This document shows, piece by piece, positions 18,484-32,007 of a stretch of DNA of 64,000 nucleotides. The stretch comes from Natranaeroarchaeum aerophilus (GTDB lineage Archaea; Halobacteriota; Halobacteria; Halobacteriales; Natronoarchaeaceae): contig NZ_JAKRVY010000001.1 of the NCBI RefSeq assembly GCF_023638055.1, forward strand, positions 503,815-567,814, given 5' to 3'. Below the pieces are notes generated by a model. The model saw only the letters and a program-made list of their open reading frames with translations. It ran no database searches and had not been told where the DNA came from. Each line of letters begins with the position of its first letter. The first letter of the stretch is position 1. A program made the position numbers and the translations under genes.

Positions 18484-19839
18484 ATGACAAGTGGAAGCCT
18501 CACATCGGAGGAACAGGCAGTACTCGACGAGATCGAAGAGAAGGACGTTGATTTCCTGCGACTGCAGTTTACGGACATTCTCGGCACAGTCAAGAACGTC
18601 GCGGTTCCCGCCCGACAGGCGGAGAAGGCGTTCACCGAGGGCATTTACTTTGACGGCTCCTCGATCGAAGGGTTCGTTCGTATCCAGGAGTCCGACATGC
18701 GGCTCAAACCGGACCCCGAGACGTTCGCCGTGCTCCCGTGGAGGACGGACGATCAGGCCGCCGCAGGCCGAATGATCTGTGACGTCATCAACACCTCGAC
18801 GGGCGAGCCGTTCGAGGGCGACCCACGCTACGTGCTCAAGCAGGCGATCGACCGCGCCAACAAGATGGGCTACACGGTCAACGCCGCGCCAGAACCGGAG
18901 TTCTTCCTGTTCGAGGAGGACGAGGACGGCTACGCGACGACCGAGACCGCGGATCACGGTGGCTACTTCGACCTCGCGCCGAAGGACCTCGCAAGCGATG
19001 TCCGCCGAGACATCATCTACGGTCTCGAAAACATGGGCTTCGAGATCGAAGCCAGTCACCACGAGGTCGCACAGGGCCAACACGAGATCAACTTCGAGTA
19101 CGACGACGCCCTGTCGACGGCAGACAACGTCGGGACGTTCCGGACGGTGGTCCGCGCCATCGCGGCACAGCACGACCAGCACGCGACGTTCATGCCCAAG
19201 CCGATTCCGAAAATCAACGGCTCCGGGATGCACACCCACATCTCGCTGATGACCGAGGACGGCGAGAACGCGTTCCACGACGAGAGCGACGAGTTCGACC
19301 TCTCGGACACGGCTCACTCGTTCCTCGCTGGCATCCTCGAACACGCGCCCGCGATCACGGCCGTCACCAACCCGACCGTGAACAGCTACAAACGACTCGT
19401 TCCGGGCTACGAGGCACCCGTTTACGTCGCCTGGTCCGACCGCAACCGCTCGGCGCTCATCCGTAAGCCGGCAGCACGGATCCCGGCTGCCTCGCGTATC
19501 GAGGCTCGCTTCCCCGATCCGTCCTGTAACCCGTACCTCGCGCTGGCTGCGCTCATCACCGCCGGTCTCGAAGGCATCGAGAAGGACCTCGACGCCCCGG
19601 ACCCGGTCCGCGAGAACATCTACGAGTTCGACGAGGAGAAACGCGAGGAGTACGGCATCGAGACGCTGCCGTCGAACCTCGGCGAAGCGGTCGACGCACT
19701 CGAAGAGGACGAGGTCATCCTCGACGGGCTCGGCCCACACATCAGCGAGAAGTTCGTCGAAGCGAAGACCCAGGAGTTCGAGGAGTACCTCGTCGACGTC
19801 TCCCAGTGGGAGATCGACCGGTACCTCGAAACCTACTGA
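18484..19839 (+). CDS. glnA: Glutamine synthetase, type I
   Basis: A 451-residue GSI enzyme that makes glutamine from glutamate, ammonia and ATP. Visible are the N-terminal beta-grasp with FDGSSIEGF, the metal/glutamate site GYFDLAP and [10 protein letters not shown], and the loop [20 protein letters not shown]. The putative ATP/adenylylation-area residues are [22 protein letters not shown]. Its length matches the short GSI-alpha form. It is divergent from lrp, which probably controls it. A T-rich terminator (about 19874-19886) precedes the RNase P RNA gene. Confidence 0.95.
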   Translation: MTSGSLTSEEQAVLDEIEEKDVDFLRLQFTDILGTVKNVAVPARQAEKAFTEGIYFDGSSIEGFVRIQESDMRLKPDPETFAVLPWRTDDQAAAGRMICDVINTSTGEPFEGDPRYVLKQAIDRANKMGYTVNAAPEPEFFLFEEDEDGYATTETADHGGYFDLAPKDLASDVRRDIIYGLENMGFEIEASHHEVAQGQHEINFEYDDALSTADNVGTFRTVVRAIAAQHDQHATFMPKPIPKINGSGMHTHISLMTEDGENAFHDESDEFDLSDTAHSFLAGILEHAPAITAVTNPTVNSYKRLVPGYEAPVYVAWSDRNRSALIRKPAARIPAASRIEARFPDPSCNPYLALAALITAGLEGIEKDLDAPDPVRENIYEFDEEKREEYGIETLPSNLGEAVDALEEDEVILDGLGPHISEKFVEAKTQEFEEYLVDVSQWEIDRYLETY

Positions 19840-19936
19840 ATCGACGACGTCGCGACGAACAACAGACTGACCGATTTTCTTTTTTGCGCCCCAGTGGACG
19901 CCACGACAGGCTTAAACGGCACACTCGTCTACAACT

Positions 19937-20280
19937 AGCTGGTAGAGAGAGCCCGGCCTCCGCGTGCAGACGTGAGGAAAGTCCCCCCACCGTTCTGGCG
20001 GGTGACGGGGCGCAAGCCCCGGGCGGGAAACCGTCGGCTCTGGAACAGAAACGACACGTCTCGACCCGATCGATGCGGTGTGCGAACTCCGAGCGATCAC
20101 AAGCGAGGAGGAGCTAACCCACCGAGAGACGACGGTCGAGGATCGATGGAACGGCGAATCCCCATCGGTGCAAGTCGACGCCGCCGACGCGAGAGCGTCG
20201 AACGGTAGCCAGAACATAGGCGTCGACGCTCAGCCGAATGCCGGGCCGAACAGAAGGGGGCTTACTCCTCTCTGCCAGTA
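19937..20280 (+). ncRNA. rnpB: RNase P RNA
   Basis: Archaeal type A RNase P RNA, the catalytic RNA that trims tRNA 5' ends. The ends pair (CTGGTAGAGA with TCTCTGCCAG). Conserved core pieces are present: GTGAGGAAAGTCCCCCC near the 5' end, GAACAGAA, CGGTAGCCAGAACATAGG, and the 3' core CCGAACAGAAGGGGGCTTA. Ends are estimated from helix P1. Its last 19 or so bases overlap, on the other strand, the 3' end of the beta-propeller protein gene. Confidence 0.93.
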
Positions 20281-21629
20281 TTACGCCGCGAGCCGCCGGC
20301 TTGACCGCTGCGTAACCGACGTGACAGCGCATAGCCGGCGGAGAGTCCAAGTACAGCCGCGCCACCGGAAAATCCGGGGAGCGAATCGTCCTCCTGCTCG
20401 GCGATCGAGTACTCCGGTTCGATCGGTTCAGCGCCTGGTTCGGCGATCTGCCCGACCGAGAGTAGCCACCCACGAGTGTCATTACTGTCGAATTCGGTGG
20501 TTCGCCCCCCGACGACGTAGCCTCCCTCCGCCGGGACCAGCGACTCGAACGTGCCGTCACCATCGCCGGAATACGACTCGGAGGCGATTAGTTCGCCGTC
20601 GTCGTTGAGTGCGGCCAGCCAGCCGTCTTCGAGTCGGCGTCCCGCAAGCACACAGCCCCCCGCGGCCCGCGTGAGGAGGTCGTAGCACGCGGATTCAACG
20701 TGGTTGACCCATCGCCATTGCTCGTTCCCTTCGGAATCGACCTTGAGAACGACGGCTCGAAAAATATGCGTCGAACTACCCGTTCGGCCGCCAAGTACGT
20801 ATCCACCGTCCTCGGTGGGGACGACCGCGTGTGCGAGCGAGTACGCTCCCTCGACGTCGTACGTGGCGTCCCACTGGTGTCTGCCCTGTGTATCAGTACG
20901 GACGAGCAAGATACGGGAATCGTCCTCGCGATCGGTCGAACCAGCCACGAGATAGCCGTCACCCACTGGCAGCACTGCCCGACAGACGTTGACAGCATCC
21001 TCTGCGCCGAGGGTTCGCATCCAGCGCTGTGTCCCCTCGCTGTCGATCGAGAGGAGCAGTATCCGCGTTCCTTGCGTCGCATACGAGCGGGCGTACGCCC
21101 CGATCACGTAGCCGTCCTCAGTCGATGCAAGCGTCGACATCGAGACGTGCCAGGGCCGGGCGAACTCCGTTGCCCAGCCGAACTCCCCCTCCTGTCCCAG
21201 AGCGACCGCCGTGACGTTCGACTCGTCGGTGAGATGCGTCGTCACGTCACCGACAGCTACACAGCCGCCGTCGGGTGCTGCGCTGATCGCGTGGAGCGGT
21301 GCTTCGTCACCGGGACGGTTGTCGATGAACTCCCAGTCTACTTCTCCACGCTCGTCCACACGCTGGACCCAGCCGTGACTGGTACCGGTTCGATACCCCG
21401 TCTCTCCCGCGAGATAATAGCCGTCCCCGGCGGTCACCACCGCGTTGCACTCGACGTACTGGTTCGGCCGATCGTACGTTTCGCTCCATCTAACCGCTCC
21501 GTGCTCTCCCGTGTCGCCCTCACCGGCTCCGCTACCAACTCCAGTGATCGCTACGCCGGTCGCGAACGCGGTGCCTGTCCACAGCAGTCGACGGCGAGAG
21601 AAGCGTCGAGTATCCCCGGCGTCTTTCAT
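20262..21629 (-). CDS. Secreted beta-propeller-like protein with Tat and PGF-CTERM signals
   Basis: A 455-residue exported protein. The N-terminus has a twin-arginine signal (TRRFSRRRLLWTGTAFATG). The body has about seven repeats of the type GGYVLGGRT/WLLSVDSEG, typical of a beta-propeller. The C-terminus has the sorting motif PGFSGGAAVLGLSAGYALSRR, fitting archaeosortase A processing and lipid anchoring at the cell surface. The ligand or role is unknown. ATG 21629 gives MKDAGDTRR. The coding end overlaps the RNase P RNA on the other strand. Confidence 0.8.
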   Translation of the reverse strand: MKDAGDTRRFSRRRLLWTGTAFATGVAITGVGSGAGEGDTGEHGAVRWSETYDRPNQYVECNAVVTAGDGYYLAGETGYRTGTSHGWVQRVDERGEVDWEFIDNRPGDEAPLHAISAAPDGGCVAVGDVTTHLTDESNVTAVALGQEGEFGWATEFARPWHVSMSTLASTEDGYVIGAYARSYATQGTRILLLSIDSEGTQRWMRTLGAEDAVNVCRAVLPVGDGYLVAGSTDREDDSRILLVRTDTQGRHQWDATYDVEGAYSLAHAVVPTEDGGYVLGGRTGSSTHIFRAVVLKVDSEGNEQWRWVNHVESACYDLLTRAAGGCVLAGRRLEDGWLAALNDDGELIASESYSGDGDGTFESLVPAEGGYVVGGRTTEFDSNDTRGWLLSVGQIAEPGAEPIEPEYSIAEQEDDSLPGFSGGAAVLGLSAGYALSRRLRSGQAGGSRRNTGREE

Positions 21630-21722
21630 CGAAGTAACGAAAGGAACATGCGAATAAAGGTCTACCTCTCGCGGAACCGGAACCGACGGGTATACCCGAT
21701 TCCGGTCCATACTGCGGCCAGA

Positions 21723-24686
<2,964 letters not shown>

Positions 24687-24804
24687 GCGGACGGGGCAGC
24701 GATCGAACCCCGCGGACCGCCCGGTAGTTCTCGATACGTACGTTTACTCACGGGTACCCTTTTTTAGCCAAAGGTATTTGCGGCTTCTCTGCCTATTACG
24801 GGCC

Positions 24805-25482
24805 ATGACACCGATCGAGATAGGGCTGATAGTTGCTGGGATCGTCCTCGCGTTCGCGGGTGCAGCGCTGTTCAAATACACGGTGACGCTGATCGGATTT
24901 CTGTCAGGTGCCGCAGGTGGTTACGCCATTGCTTCGTACCTCGCACTGGACCCGCTGATACTGGCGGGTGCAGCGCTGGTCGCCGGACTTGCTGGTGTTT
25001 TCCTTGCATTTACACTGATCACCACTGTCGCAACCATTCCGGGATTCCTGCTCGGCTCGTACGTCGCTGGGACGGCTGTCGGTCTGTCTGGATCGAACCT
25101 CGGCCTCGAACCAATCGGGATCACGATCTTCGGCGGCATCCTCGGTGCGGCGGCCGCCGGGCTCCTCTTCAAGAAGGTCCTGCCGATCCTGATGGCCTTT
25201 GTCGGCGCAGCACTGGTGACACAGGCCTGGACCGTCGAGGCGTTCTCTCAGGCAGCGTCTTCGCTCGATCCGTCGCCCGTGTTGTTCGATCCGACGCCAG
25301 CCTTTATCGCGGTTGTCGCCGTCGGGACGCTCAGCCAGTACGGCCTCGTGAAGCTTGGCTGGGCCAAGAAGCTCACCGTACCACTGGCACTGCTGTGGGC
25401 CCGAATTCGCGGCTCCGGCGAGCCGGTCGACGATTCCACGGAAGCGGATACGAGCGGCGAGCAGGGTGCGTCGCCGAGATGA
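24805..25482 (+). CDS. Multi-span membrane protein (DUF4203/TMEM198-like)
   Basis: A 225-residue protein of about seven hydrophobic, Gly/Ala-rich helices (TLIGFLSGAAGGYAIASY and LGAAAAGLLFKKVLPIL) with a polar acidic tail. The pattern resembles DUF4203/TMEM198-like proteins; the function is unknown. ATG 24805 begins MTPIEIGLIVAGIVLAF. It stands alone downstream of uvrA. Confidence 0.6.
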   Translation: MTPIEIGLIVAGIVLAFAGAALFKYTVTLIGFLSGAAGGYAIASYLALDPLILAGAALVAGLAGVFLAFTLITTVATIPGFLLGSYVAGTAVGLSGSNLGLEPIGITIFGGILGAAAAGLLFKKVLPILMAFVGAALVTQAWTVEAFSQAASSLDPSPVLFDPTPAFIAVVAVGTLSQYGLVKLGWAKKLTVPLALLWARIRGSGEPVDDSTEADTSGEQGASPR

Positions 25483-25544
25483 CCTGCTGACCGACGCTCG
25501 GTGCGCATCAAACGACTATCACCACCCGAAACCGATCGTATCGT

Positions 25545-26537
25545 ATGCGCGTGTATGCCGCGATGCGCGACCGACTGTTCTCCGTTCGGACTGACGAGCC
25601 ACGAGCCACCACACATCTCGTCGGACATGCGATCGAGTGCGTCGACGCAAACGATTCGTGGGCATTTTGCGGAACGTTCGAGTCGGGACTGTTTCGTCGC
25701 GACGATGAGGGATCGTGGGGACGCGTTGGGATGGAGACGCTGCCGGACTCCGTTACTGCCGTCGAACTCTCCCCGCACAATGTGGACGAACTGTGGGTTG
25801 GGACCGAGCCGAGCCGGGTGTTTCACTCCGTCGACGCGGGGGAGAGCTGGGAGCGACTCGACGGGCTGACCGAGCTTTCGTCCGCTGGAAGCTGGTCGTT
25901 CCCGCCACGACCGGAGACTCATCACGTCCGCTGGATCGAGCAGGATCCAAACGACGCGGGGCGTCTTTACGTCGGGGTCGAGGCGGGAGCGCTGGTGATC
26001 AGTCCAGACGGTGGCGAGAGCTGGATCGATCGGCCTGGCGGCTCTCGACTGGACAACCACCAGCTTGCAACCCACGCAGATACATCCGGACGCGTGTACT
26101 CGGCCGCCGGGGATGGCTACGCAGAGTCGGACGACTGGGGAGAGCACTGGACGCACCCACAGGACGGGCTTGGCCACCGCTACGTCTGGAGCGTCGCGGT
26201 TGATCCCGGGGATCCGGACACAGTCCTCGTTTCGGCGGCGTCGGGGGCAAGAGCAGCACACAGAACTCCCGAGTCCTATGTCTACCGTCGTCGTGGCGAC
26301 GGTGAGTGGTCCCGAATCGGAGAAGCGGTGGTCGCCGAAAGTGGCCTTCCGACTGGAGAGGGGGTGTACCGCTACGTGCTGTCCCCGGGGGAGCGGCGCG
26401 GCGAGTTCTACGCGCTCTCGAATACGGGGCTGTTCCGATCGGATGATGCGGGCGTGACGTGGGATCGGATCGAGATGGGATGGCCGGACGAGTGTCAGGA
26501 GATGACGGCGCGCGGGCTGGCCGTGGTCGTGGAGTAG
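25545..26537 (+). CDS. BNR/Ycf48-like beta-propeller protein
   Basis: A 330-residue cytoplasmic-looking protein with no signal peptide. It carries repeated Asp-box motifs (SVDAGESWERL, SPDGGESWIDR, SDDWGEHWTH, SDDAGVTWDRI) characteristic of sialidase/VPS10/Ycf48-type propellers. It probably scaffolds or binds a ligand; an enzyme activity is not implied. It is a common haloarchaeal single gene. Confidence 0.75.
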   Translation: MRVYAAMRDRLFSVRTDEPRATTHLVGHAIECVDANDSWAFCGTFESGLFRRDDEGSWGRVGMETLPDSVTAVELSPHNVDELWVGTEPSRVFHSVDAGESWERLDGLTELSSAGSWSFPPRPETHHVRWIEQDPNDAGRLYVGVEAGALVISPDGGESWIDRPGGSRLDNHQLATHADTSGRVYSAAGDGYAESDDWGEHWTHPQDGLGHRYVWSVAVDPGDPDTVLVSAASGARAAHRTPESYVYRRRGDGEWSRIGEAVVAESGLPTGEGVYRYVLSPGERRGEFYALSNTGLFRSDDAGVTWDRIEMGWPDECQEMTARGLAVVVE

Positions 26538-26756
26538 GGCGAACAGGCGACGAGCGGCTACCGCGGAGCGACGTGTCGCACACTTCTGGGGAAATCCCCG
26601 ACGACGGAGAGCCGTCACGGATCGCTCCGGGCGGGTATCAGCGCATGGGCTGGATCGCCGCCCGATCGGTTATAAACTCGTGGGGGAGTGAAACGGGGAA
26701 CCGTCACTCGTCCGCGGCAGGGATTTTTGTCCTGTCCCCGCGCCATTATCGTATGT

Positions 26757-27224
26757 ATGTCCATCGACGCGCTCGAAGAGTACGGACTCGAGCAGATGAA
26801 CGAAACGGAGATCGGGAACTTCCTCACAGCACAGGGTGTCGGCATCCTCGGACTACCGAACGAGCCGGTACCGTACCTCCTGCCGATGTCCTACGGCTTC
26901 GACGGCGATCGGCAGCTGTACTTCACGTACTTCGTTGGCCCAGGGAGTCGGAAGGACTCCCTGAGCGACAGGGCTGACGCGGCGAGCTTCCTCGTCTATC
27001 GAGCCGATTCGGCGTTCAGTTGGGAGAGCGTCCTGCTGGAGGGCCAAATCGAAGCGCTCTCTCCGTCGGAGTGGGAGGCGCTCGGGGACGCGACGGACGG
27101 TGGCTGGCGTCCCGAACTGTTCACTGCTGGATCGACGGAGGGCAATGTCAGCTTCTACGAGTTTACGATCGATGCCCAGACTGGCGTCAAACATACCGGG
27201 CTTCCGCCGGGATTCGAGCGGTGA
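26757..27224 (+). CDS. Pyridoxamine 5'-phosphate oxidase-like FMN-binding protein
   Basis: A 155-residue split-barrel protein of the PNPOx-like family: NETEIGNFLTAQGVGILGL, PYLLPMSYGFDGDRQLYF, and a strand pair around SFLVYRADSAFSWESVLLEG. Such proteins bind FMN or F420 and reduce small substrates or act as sensors; the substrate is unknown. ATG 26757 begins MSIDALEEYGLE. Confidence 0.75.
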   Translation: MSIDALEEYGLEQMNETEIGNFLTAQGVGILGLPNEPVPYLLPMSYGFDGDRQLYFTYFVGPGSRKDSLSDRADAASFLVYRADSAFSWESVLLEGQIEALSPSEWEALGDATDGGWRPELFTAGSTEGNVSFYEFTIDAQTGVKHTGLPPGFER

Positions 27225-27302
27225 GACCGACCCGCCACGGCGTCATCGCTGACACCAACGACTATTGTGACCCTCGTTGCCTGTTCTAGTGAGGGAGATA
27301 CA

Positions 27303-27725
27303 ATGCCAGTCGAAGACCTCGCACGGAGTGCTGTTGTAACCGCATCGCCGGATGCATCGATTCGGGAACTCGCGACAACGATGGACGACGAGGAGGTTGG
27401 TAGCGTCGTGATCACTGACAGCGAGACGCCAATTGGGATCGTCACCGATCGGGATCTGACCGTCCGCGTGCTGGCTGCGGAGCGCGATCCGAGTGCTCTC
27501 CGCGCCGAGGACGTCATGACGACCGAGCTATGCACGGTCGAGCGTACTGCCGGGTTCTACCGGGCTACCGAGCTGATGGCCCAGCACGGTGTGCGGCGCT
27601 TGCCCGTCTGTGATGGGGCCGGGGAACTGGTCGGTATCATCACGACGGACGACCTGAACGAACTGCTCGCCGACGAGCACGGTGAACTCGCGTCGGTAGT
27701 GCGTGCGCAACGACCGCCGTACTAG
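27303..27725 (+). CDS. Two-CBS-domain protein
   Basis: A 140-residue protein made of a tandem CBS pair (Bateman module). The two halves are VVTASPDASIRELATTM...GSVVITD...GIVTDRDL and VMTTELCTVERTAGF...RRLPVCDGAGELVGIITTDDL. It is expected to bind adenosine nucleotides and sense energy state. There is no fused effector domain, so it probably acts on a partner. Confidence 0.85.
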   Translation: MPVEDLARSAVVTASPDASIRELATTMDDEEVGSVVITDSETPIGIVTDRDLTVRVLAAERDPSALRAEDVMTTELCTVERTAGFYRATELMAQHGVRRLPVCDGAGELVGIITTDDLNELLADEHGELASVVRAQRPPY

Positions 27726-27757
27726 ACCTTTTTCCGGCGGTCGACGAGAGAGTCAGT

Positions 27758-28504
27758 ATGGACGTTGGTCTGACCGTCGGCGATTCGATCGCACGTACCG
27801 AGGCGACAGTCGAGGCATTCGATTTCGCCGAGTTCTCGATCGGGGAGGGCACTGATCCGGACGGGATCGACGCCGAGCGACTCGAACAGGCTCTCACTGA
27901 GACTGCTGCTGACCTCTGTGTCCACCTCCCATTTCAACAGGTCGTCGTAACGCCTGTTCCGGAGATCAACGAGGCGATCATCGACTACCAGAGCCGATTG
28001 CTGGAGTGGGCCGGGAAACAGGGGGCGCAGAAGGCGGTACTTCACGGCACGGCGAGGAATCCACACGATGTGGATCTCCGGGACGTGTTCGCCGACCAGC
28101 TGGAGGCGATCGGCCGCGCCGCCGCAAACGCAGACGTCGAACTCGTCGTCGAGAACGTCGGCCACCAGAAGCGGGGACTGCCGCTGACCGTCCTCGGCGA
28201 TATCGCCCGGGAGACGGATACCTCGGTCTGTTTCGATGTCGGCCATGCGTATATGGAGGACGGCATGGATGGCGTCGACCGATTCCTCTCCCGCTACGAC
28301 GATCTCGTGTCTCATCTCCACGTACACGATGCGCGGAGTCGTGGTGACACGCACTTGCCGATCGGGGCCGGGGAGATCGACTACGATATCGTGGCCGAAG
28401 AGCTCCCCGGGTACGATGGAACGGTCGCCGTCGAGGTGTTCACCGATGATGTGGGGCTGTTGAGCGATACCAGAGATCGGATCGAGCACCATCTCGCGGT
28501 GTGA
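27758..28504 (+). CDS. Sugar phosphate isomerase/epimerase-like TIM-barrel protein
   Basis: A 248-residue protein of the xylose isomerase-like TIM-barrel superfamily. Strand and metal-ligand motifs are visible: LVVENVGHQ (Glu), CFDVGHAYM (Asp, His), SHLHVHDARSRGDTHLPIGAGEIDY (His, Asp, His) and VAVEVF (Glu). The substrate is unknown. A region about 124 bases long inside this gene has a close copy at 32,580-32,704. After the stop the same frame stays coding-like for 41 codons. Confidence 0.75.
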   Translation: MDVGLTVGDSIARTEATVEAFDFAEFSIGEGTDPDGIDAERLEQALTETAADLCVHLPFQQVVVTPVPEINEAIIDYQSRLLEWAGKQGAQKAVLHGTARNPHDVDLRDVFADQLEAIGRAAANADVELVVENVGHQKRGLPLTVLGDIARETDTSVCFDVGHAYMEDGMDGVDRFLSRYDDLVSHLHVHDARSRGDTHLPIGAGEIDYDIVAEELPGYDGTVAVEVFTDDVGLLSDTRDRIEHHLAV

Positions 28505-28630
28505 GCGGCGACGGGAAAGACACCCCTCGAGCCGGAGCCACTGTACGGCGTCCTCGAAGAGCGCGGGTTGACACACGCTACAGAACTGGTCGACGAGGAC
28601 CAGTGGCACATCGAAATCGAGCACGCCTGA
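28505..28630 (+). pseudogene. Coding-like remnant in frame after the TIM-barrel gene
   Basis: Directly after the stop at 28502-28504 the same frame reads about 41 codons with haloarchaeal composition, including PLYGVLEERGLTHATELV and a sensible end WHIEIEHA. It has no ATG or GTG of its own. It is probably the tail of a lost gene, or of a longer form of the upstream gene cut by an in-frame stop. Confidence 0.35.
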
Positions 28631-28683
28631 AGAAAACACCGTCCACGAGTCACGTTTTCCCCAGCGAGCGAAGCGGACGGTGG

Positions 28684-29076
28684 TCAGTCGTCCACCCCAG
28701 CGTCCAGTAACCCAAACAGCGTGTCGAAGTCCTCGGGAAGGCCCCCACGAGCCTTCTCGATGTTGCCCGCCGGGACGTCCTCCGCGACGACTGCAATCAC
28801 TTGCTGTGCATGGTAGTTAGCGTCGGGACGATCGACGCCCTCCCGTTCGGCGACCCGGTCGAGGAACTCGTCGTAGTCGAAGCGCTGGCCGTGTTCGGCC
28901 TCGATCAGGTACCGATCGATCTCCATCGGAAGCGGGCTTGCGAGATCCGTCGCTTCCCCTTCGGGCATCCGCTCGCCAAGCGTCACCAGGACCGCCCGTA
29001 TCGCCCGGACGGCCTGTCCGAACTGCGCATACTCCAGTCGATGCTGTACCTGTCCGACGAATTCTTTGTAGTTCAT
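28684..29076 (-). CDS. DUF2267-family protein
   Basis: A 130-residue helical protein matching DUF2267: MNYKEFVGQVQHRLEYA, AVRAIRAVLVTLGERMPEGEA, and a second half with a similar fold (VIAVVAEDVPAGNIEKARGGLPEDFDTLF). The function is unknown; family members are often near stress or envelope genes. ATG 29076 is the family start. It lies about 100 bases downstream of the P-type ATPase on the same strand. Confidence 0.75.
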   Translation of the reverse strand: MNYKEFVGQVQHRLEYAQFGQAVRAIRAVLVTLGERMPEGEATDLASPLPMEIDRYLIEAEHGQRFDYDEFLDRVAEREGVDRPDANYHAQQVIAVVAEDVPAGNIEKARGGLPEDFDTLFGLLDAGVDD

Positions 29077-29181
29077 AGCTGTGTCACACCATTGTGACAT
29101 CGTGGCATACCACGGGAGCCAACTAAAACCTGATACCGGGACTTCGACTCCGCAGCGACGATAGTCGAACATAGCTTGCCG

Positions 29182-32007
29182 TCAGTACCGGTCGAAGTAT
29201 CGATCCTGGATTTTCACGAAAAGCGCCATCAGCAGCGCGAACACCGCCGCCGAGACAAGGATCTGGGCCCAGTGAACAAGCTGGAGCGGTTCGACGTCGA
29301 ATAGCAGCTGGCCGGTGGGCGTGTACAGTACGAGTAACTGGAGCGTGACCGCGATGCCGACGGCGAGGACGAGCCAGGAGTTCGAGAAGAGCCCGAGGTC
29401 GTACCGGAACCGAATTGCCTGGATCCGCACGATCTCCATGAGGACAAAGCCGGTGAACACCATCGTCTGGGCGAGATCCCGTCCCACGTCGTACCCTGGG
29501 CTCCAGCCGAATACGGCGTCCGTGACGTCGTATCCTGGGATCAACTCACCGTACAAGTTGAGCGTGAACAGCGGGAGCAGGCAAACGGTCATGAAGAGCG
29601 CGATCCCCACGATCGAGGCCAGAATCCGTCTCGTGATGACGCCCTCTTGGGGCGGTCGCGGGTCACGCTCCATGATGTCCTCTGCCGCGGGATCGACGCC
29701 CATCGTGAGCGCGGGGATACCGTCGGTGACGACGTTGATCCAGAGGACCTGAATCGGCGTGATGACCAGTCCGAGCCCCGCGAGCGTCCCTGTGAATATC
29801 ATTGTCACCTCGCCGCCGTTACCCGAAAGGAGGTAGTTGACGAACTTGCGGACGTTGTCGAAGATCCGCCGGCCGCCCCGGACGGCGTTGCGGATCGTCG
29901 CAAAGTTGTCGTCGAGCAGGACGATGTCTGAGGCCTGTTCGGTGACGTCCGTGCCCCGAATGCCCATCGCCACGCCGACGTCGGCGTTCTTGACCGCCGG
30001 TGCGTCGTTGACGCCGTCGCCCGTCATCGCGACGGTGTGGCCCTTCGCCTGCAGCGTCTGGAGGATGCGCGTCTTGTGGTCCGGCGACGTCCGGGCGAAA
30101 ATGTCGACGTCATCGACCATCTCCCGGAGCTTCTCGTCGCTCATCTCCTCCAGTTCGGGGCCCGTGATCACCCGCGTCGACCGGAGCCCGACCTCCTTGC
30201 CGACGGCGCGGGCGGTGACTGCGTTGTCGCCGGTAATCATCACCACGTTGATGCCAGCGTCGAGACAGCCCGCGATAGCGCCCGGAACCTCCGGCCGTGG
30301 GGGGTCGAGCATCCCCTGCAGGCCGAGAAAGACCATGGACTGTTCGAGCTCCTCGTTCGGCGTCTCGACCTGATCGTCGGGGACCTCCGGCCGGTAGGCA
30401 AAGCCCATCACGCGGAGGGCGTCCTCGGCGAACGACTCGTTGTGCGCTTCGATCTCGGCTCGTCGCTCGTCGGTCAGCTCGACGAGTTCACCGTCCACCA
30501 GTTCGCGGTCACACCGCTCGACCACGGTCTCTGGCGCACCCTTCATGTAGGCGACGGTGTTGCCGTCTGGCGTCCGGTGGACGGTCGTCATCCGCTTTCG
30601 CGCCGACGTGAAGTCGACCTCGCCAGTTCGGGGGTACTCCTCGGCAAGTTTCTTGTGGTCGAAGCCGGCCTTCTGGGCGGCGACGAAAAGCGAAATCTCC
30701 GTCGGATCGCCGAGGTAGGTCCGTTCGACGTCAGCGTTCGCGCCCGCCGCGCCATCCTCGACCCGGGCATCGGGACGGTCCGAGTCCCGTTCCCGGAGTC
30801 CGACGTCGACGTTGTTGCACAGCATTCCACACCGCAACACCTCGGCCACGCGCTCGTCGTCGACGGGGTCCCCCTCGTGACGGAACTCGCCGTCGGTGTC
30901 GTAGCCGGTTCCCGTCACCTCGTAGGTCTCGCGGTTGGCGACGATCCGCTGGACGGTCATCTCCTCCTCGGTGAGTGTGCCGGTCTTGTCCGTGCAGATG
31001 ACGTCGACCGATCCCAGTGCCTCGACGATAGGAAGCCGGCGGACAAGCGCGTTTTGCTCGGCCATCCGCCTTGCCCCAAGCGCGAGCGAGAGTGTGACGA
31101 CCGCTGGCAACCCTTCGGGAACCGCGGAGACGGCGATGCCGACCGCCGTCAGGAAGACCTGCAGCGGCGGGGTGTCGCCGATCACCAGTTCGCTGATCGC
31201 GATGACCGCAACCGCGCCGATCACACCCGCCGCGATGATCTTCCCCAGGCGGTCCATCTCGGCCTCGAACGGCGTGTCGCGCTCCTCGGCCTCTTCGAGG
31301 GCCGTCGCGATCTGGCCGATCTCGGATTCGGGCCCGGTCTCGACGACCACCGCGGTTCCCGACCCGCGCTGGACGACCGTATCCTTGAACAGCATGTTCT
31401 TGCGCTCGGCGAGCGCGGTCTCTTGGCCGATCTGACCGACCTCCTTCGAGACGCCGATGCTCTCGCCTGTCAGCGCCCCCTCGTCGACTCTCAGGTTTGA
31501 CTCCTCGACGATGCGGGCATCCGCGGGGACGATGTCGCCCGACTCGACGAAAATCACGTCGCCGGGGACGACCTTCGTCGCGTCGATCTCGGTCTTCTCG
31601 CCCCCCCGTCTGACGAGCGCGTACGTCGTCGACATCTCCTGAAGCGCCTGAATGCTCTGCTCGGCGCGGTAATCCTGTAGGAAGCCAAAGACAGTGATAA
31701 ACACGACCACACCGGCGATAACCCCAGCGTCGATCGTGTGCCCCACGATCGCCATCACCGCTGCAGCGACGATCAGCACCCAGATTAGTGCCGGTTTGTA
31801 CTGGTTGATGAAGATCTGCAACAGTGAGACCCCTTCTTCGCTCTCGATCTCGTTGGGGCCGTACTCGTCGAGCCGACGCTGGGCCGTTTCGTTGTCCAGA
31901 CCCTCTCGATCCGTCCCCAGCGCGTCGTATACGTCCTCCAGCTGGTGGACGTGCCAGTGCTCGTCGGCGTCCTGTTCGGAAGCGGAAACGGATTCTGAGC
32001 GTGACAC
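29182..32007 (-). CDS. P-type (P2) cation ATPase, calcium-pump-like
   Basis: A 941-residue P-type ATPase with the P2 (SERCA/PMCA-like) layout: an N-terminal cation-ATPase domain ([17 protein letters not shown]), ten helices, the actuator TGES, the phosphorylation motif DKTGTLT, a nucleotide-site KGAPE, and the hinge [11 protein letters not shown]. The C-terminal cation-ATPase domain has four further helices. Transmembrane helix 4 has [11 protein letters not shown], as in calcium and sodium/potassium pumps. It probably exports Ca2+ or another cation. Confidence 0.9.
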   Translation of the reverse strand: MSRSESVSASEQDADEHWHVHQLEDVYDALGTDREGLDNETAQRRLDEYGPNEIESEEGVSLLQIFINQYKPALIWVLIVAAAVMAIVGHTIDAGVIAGVVVFITVFGFLQDYRAEQSIQALQEMSTTYALVRRGGEKTEIDATKVVPGDVIFVESGDIVPADARIVEESNLRVDEGALTGESIGVSKEVGQIGQETALAERKNMLFKDTVVQRGSGTAVVVETGPESEIGQIATALEEAEERDTPFEAEMDRLGKIIAAGVIGAVAVIAISELVIGDTPPLQVFLTAVGIAVSAVPEGLPAVVTLSLALGARRMAEQNALVRRLPIVEALGSVDVICTDKTGTLTEEEMTVQRIVANRETYEVTGTGYDTDGEFRHEGDPVDDERVAEVLRCGMLCNNVDVGLRERDSDRPDARVEDGAAGANADVERTYLGDPTEISLFVAAQKAGFDHKKLAEEYPRTGEVDFTSARKRMTTVHRTPDGNTVAYMKGAPETVVERCDRELVDGELVELTDERRAEIEAHNESFAEDALRVMGFAYRPEVPDDQVETPNEELEQSMVFLGLQGMLDPPRPEVPGAIAGCLDAGINVVMITGDNAVTARAVGKEVGLRSTRVITGPELEEMSDEKLREMVDDVDIFARTSPDHKTRILQTLQAKGHTVAMTGDGVNDAPAVKNADVGVAMGIRGTDVTEQASDIVLLDDNFATIRNAVRGGRRIFDNVRKFVNYLLSGNGGEVTMIFTGTLAGLGLVITPIQVLWINVVTDGIPALTMGVDPAAEDIMERDPRPPQEGVITRRILASIVGIALFMTVCLLPLFTLNLYGELIPGYDVTDAVFGWSPGYDVGRDLAQTMVFTGFVLMEIVRIQAIRFRYDLGLFSNSWLVLAVGIAVTLQLLVLYTPTGQLLFDVEPLQLVHWAQILVSAAVFALLMALFVKIQDRYFDRY

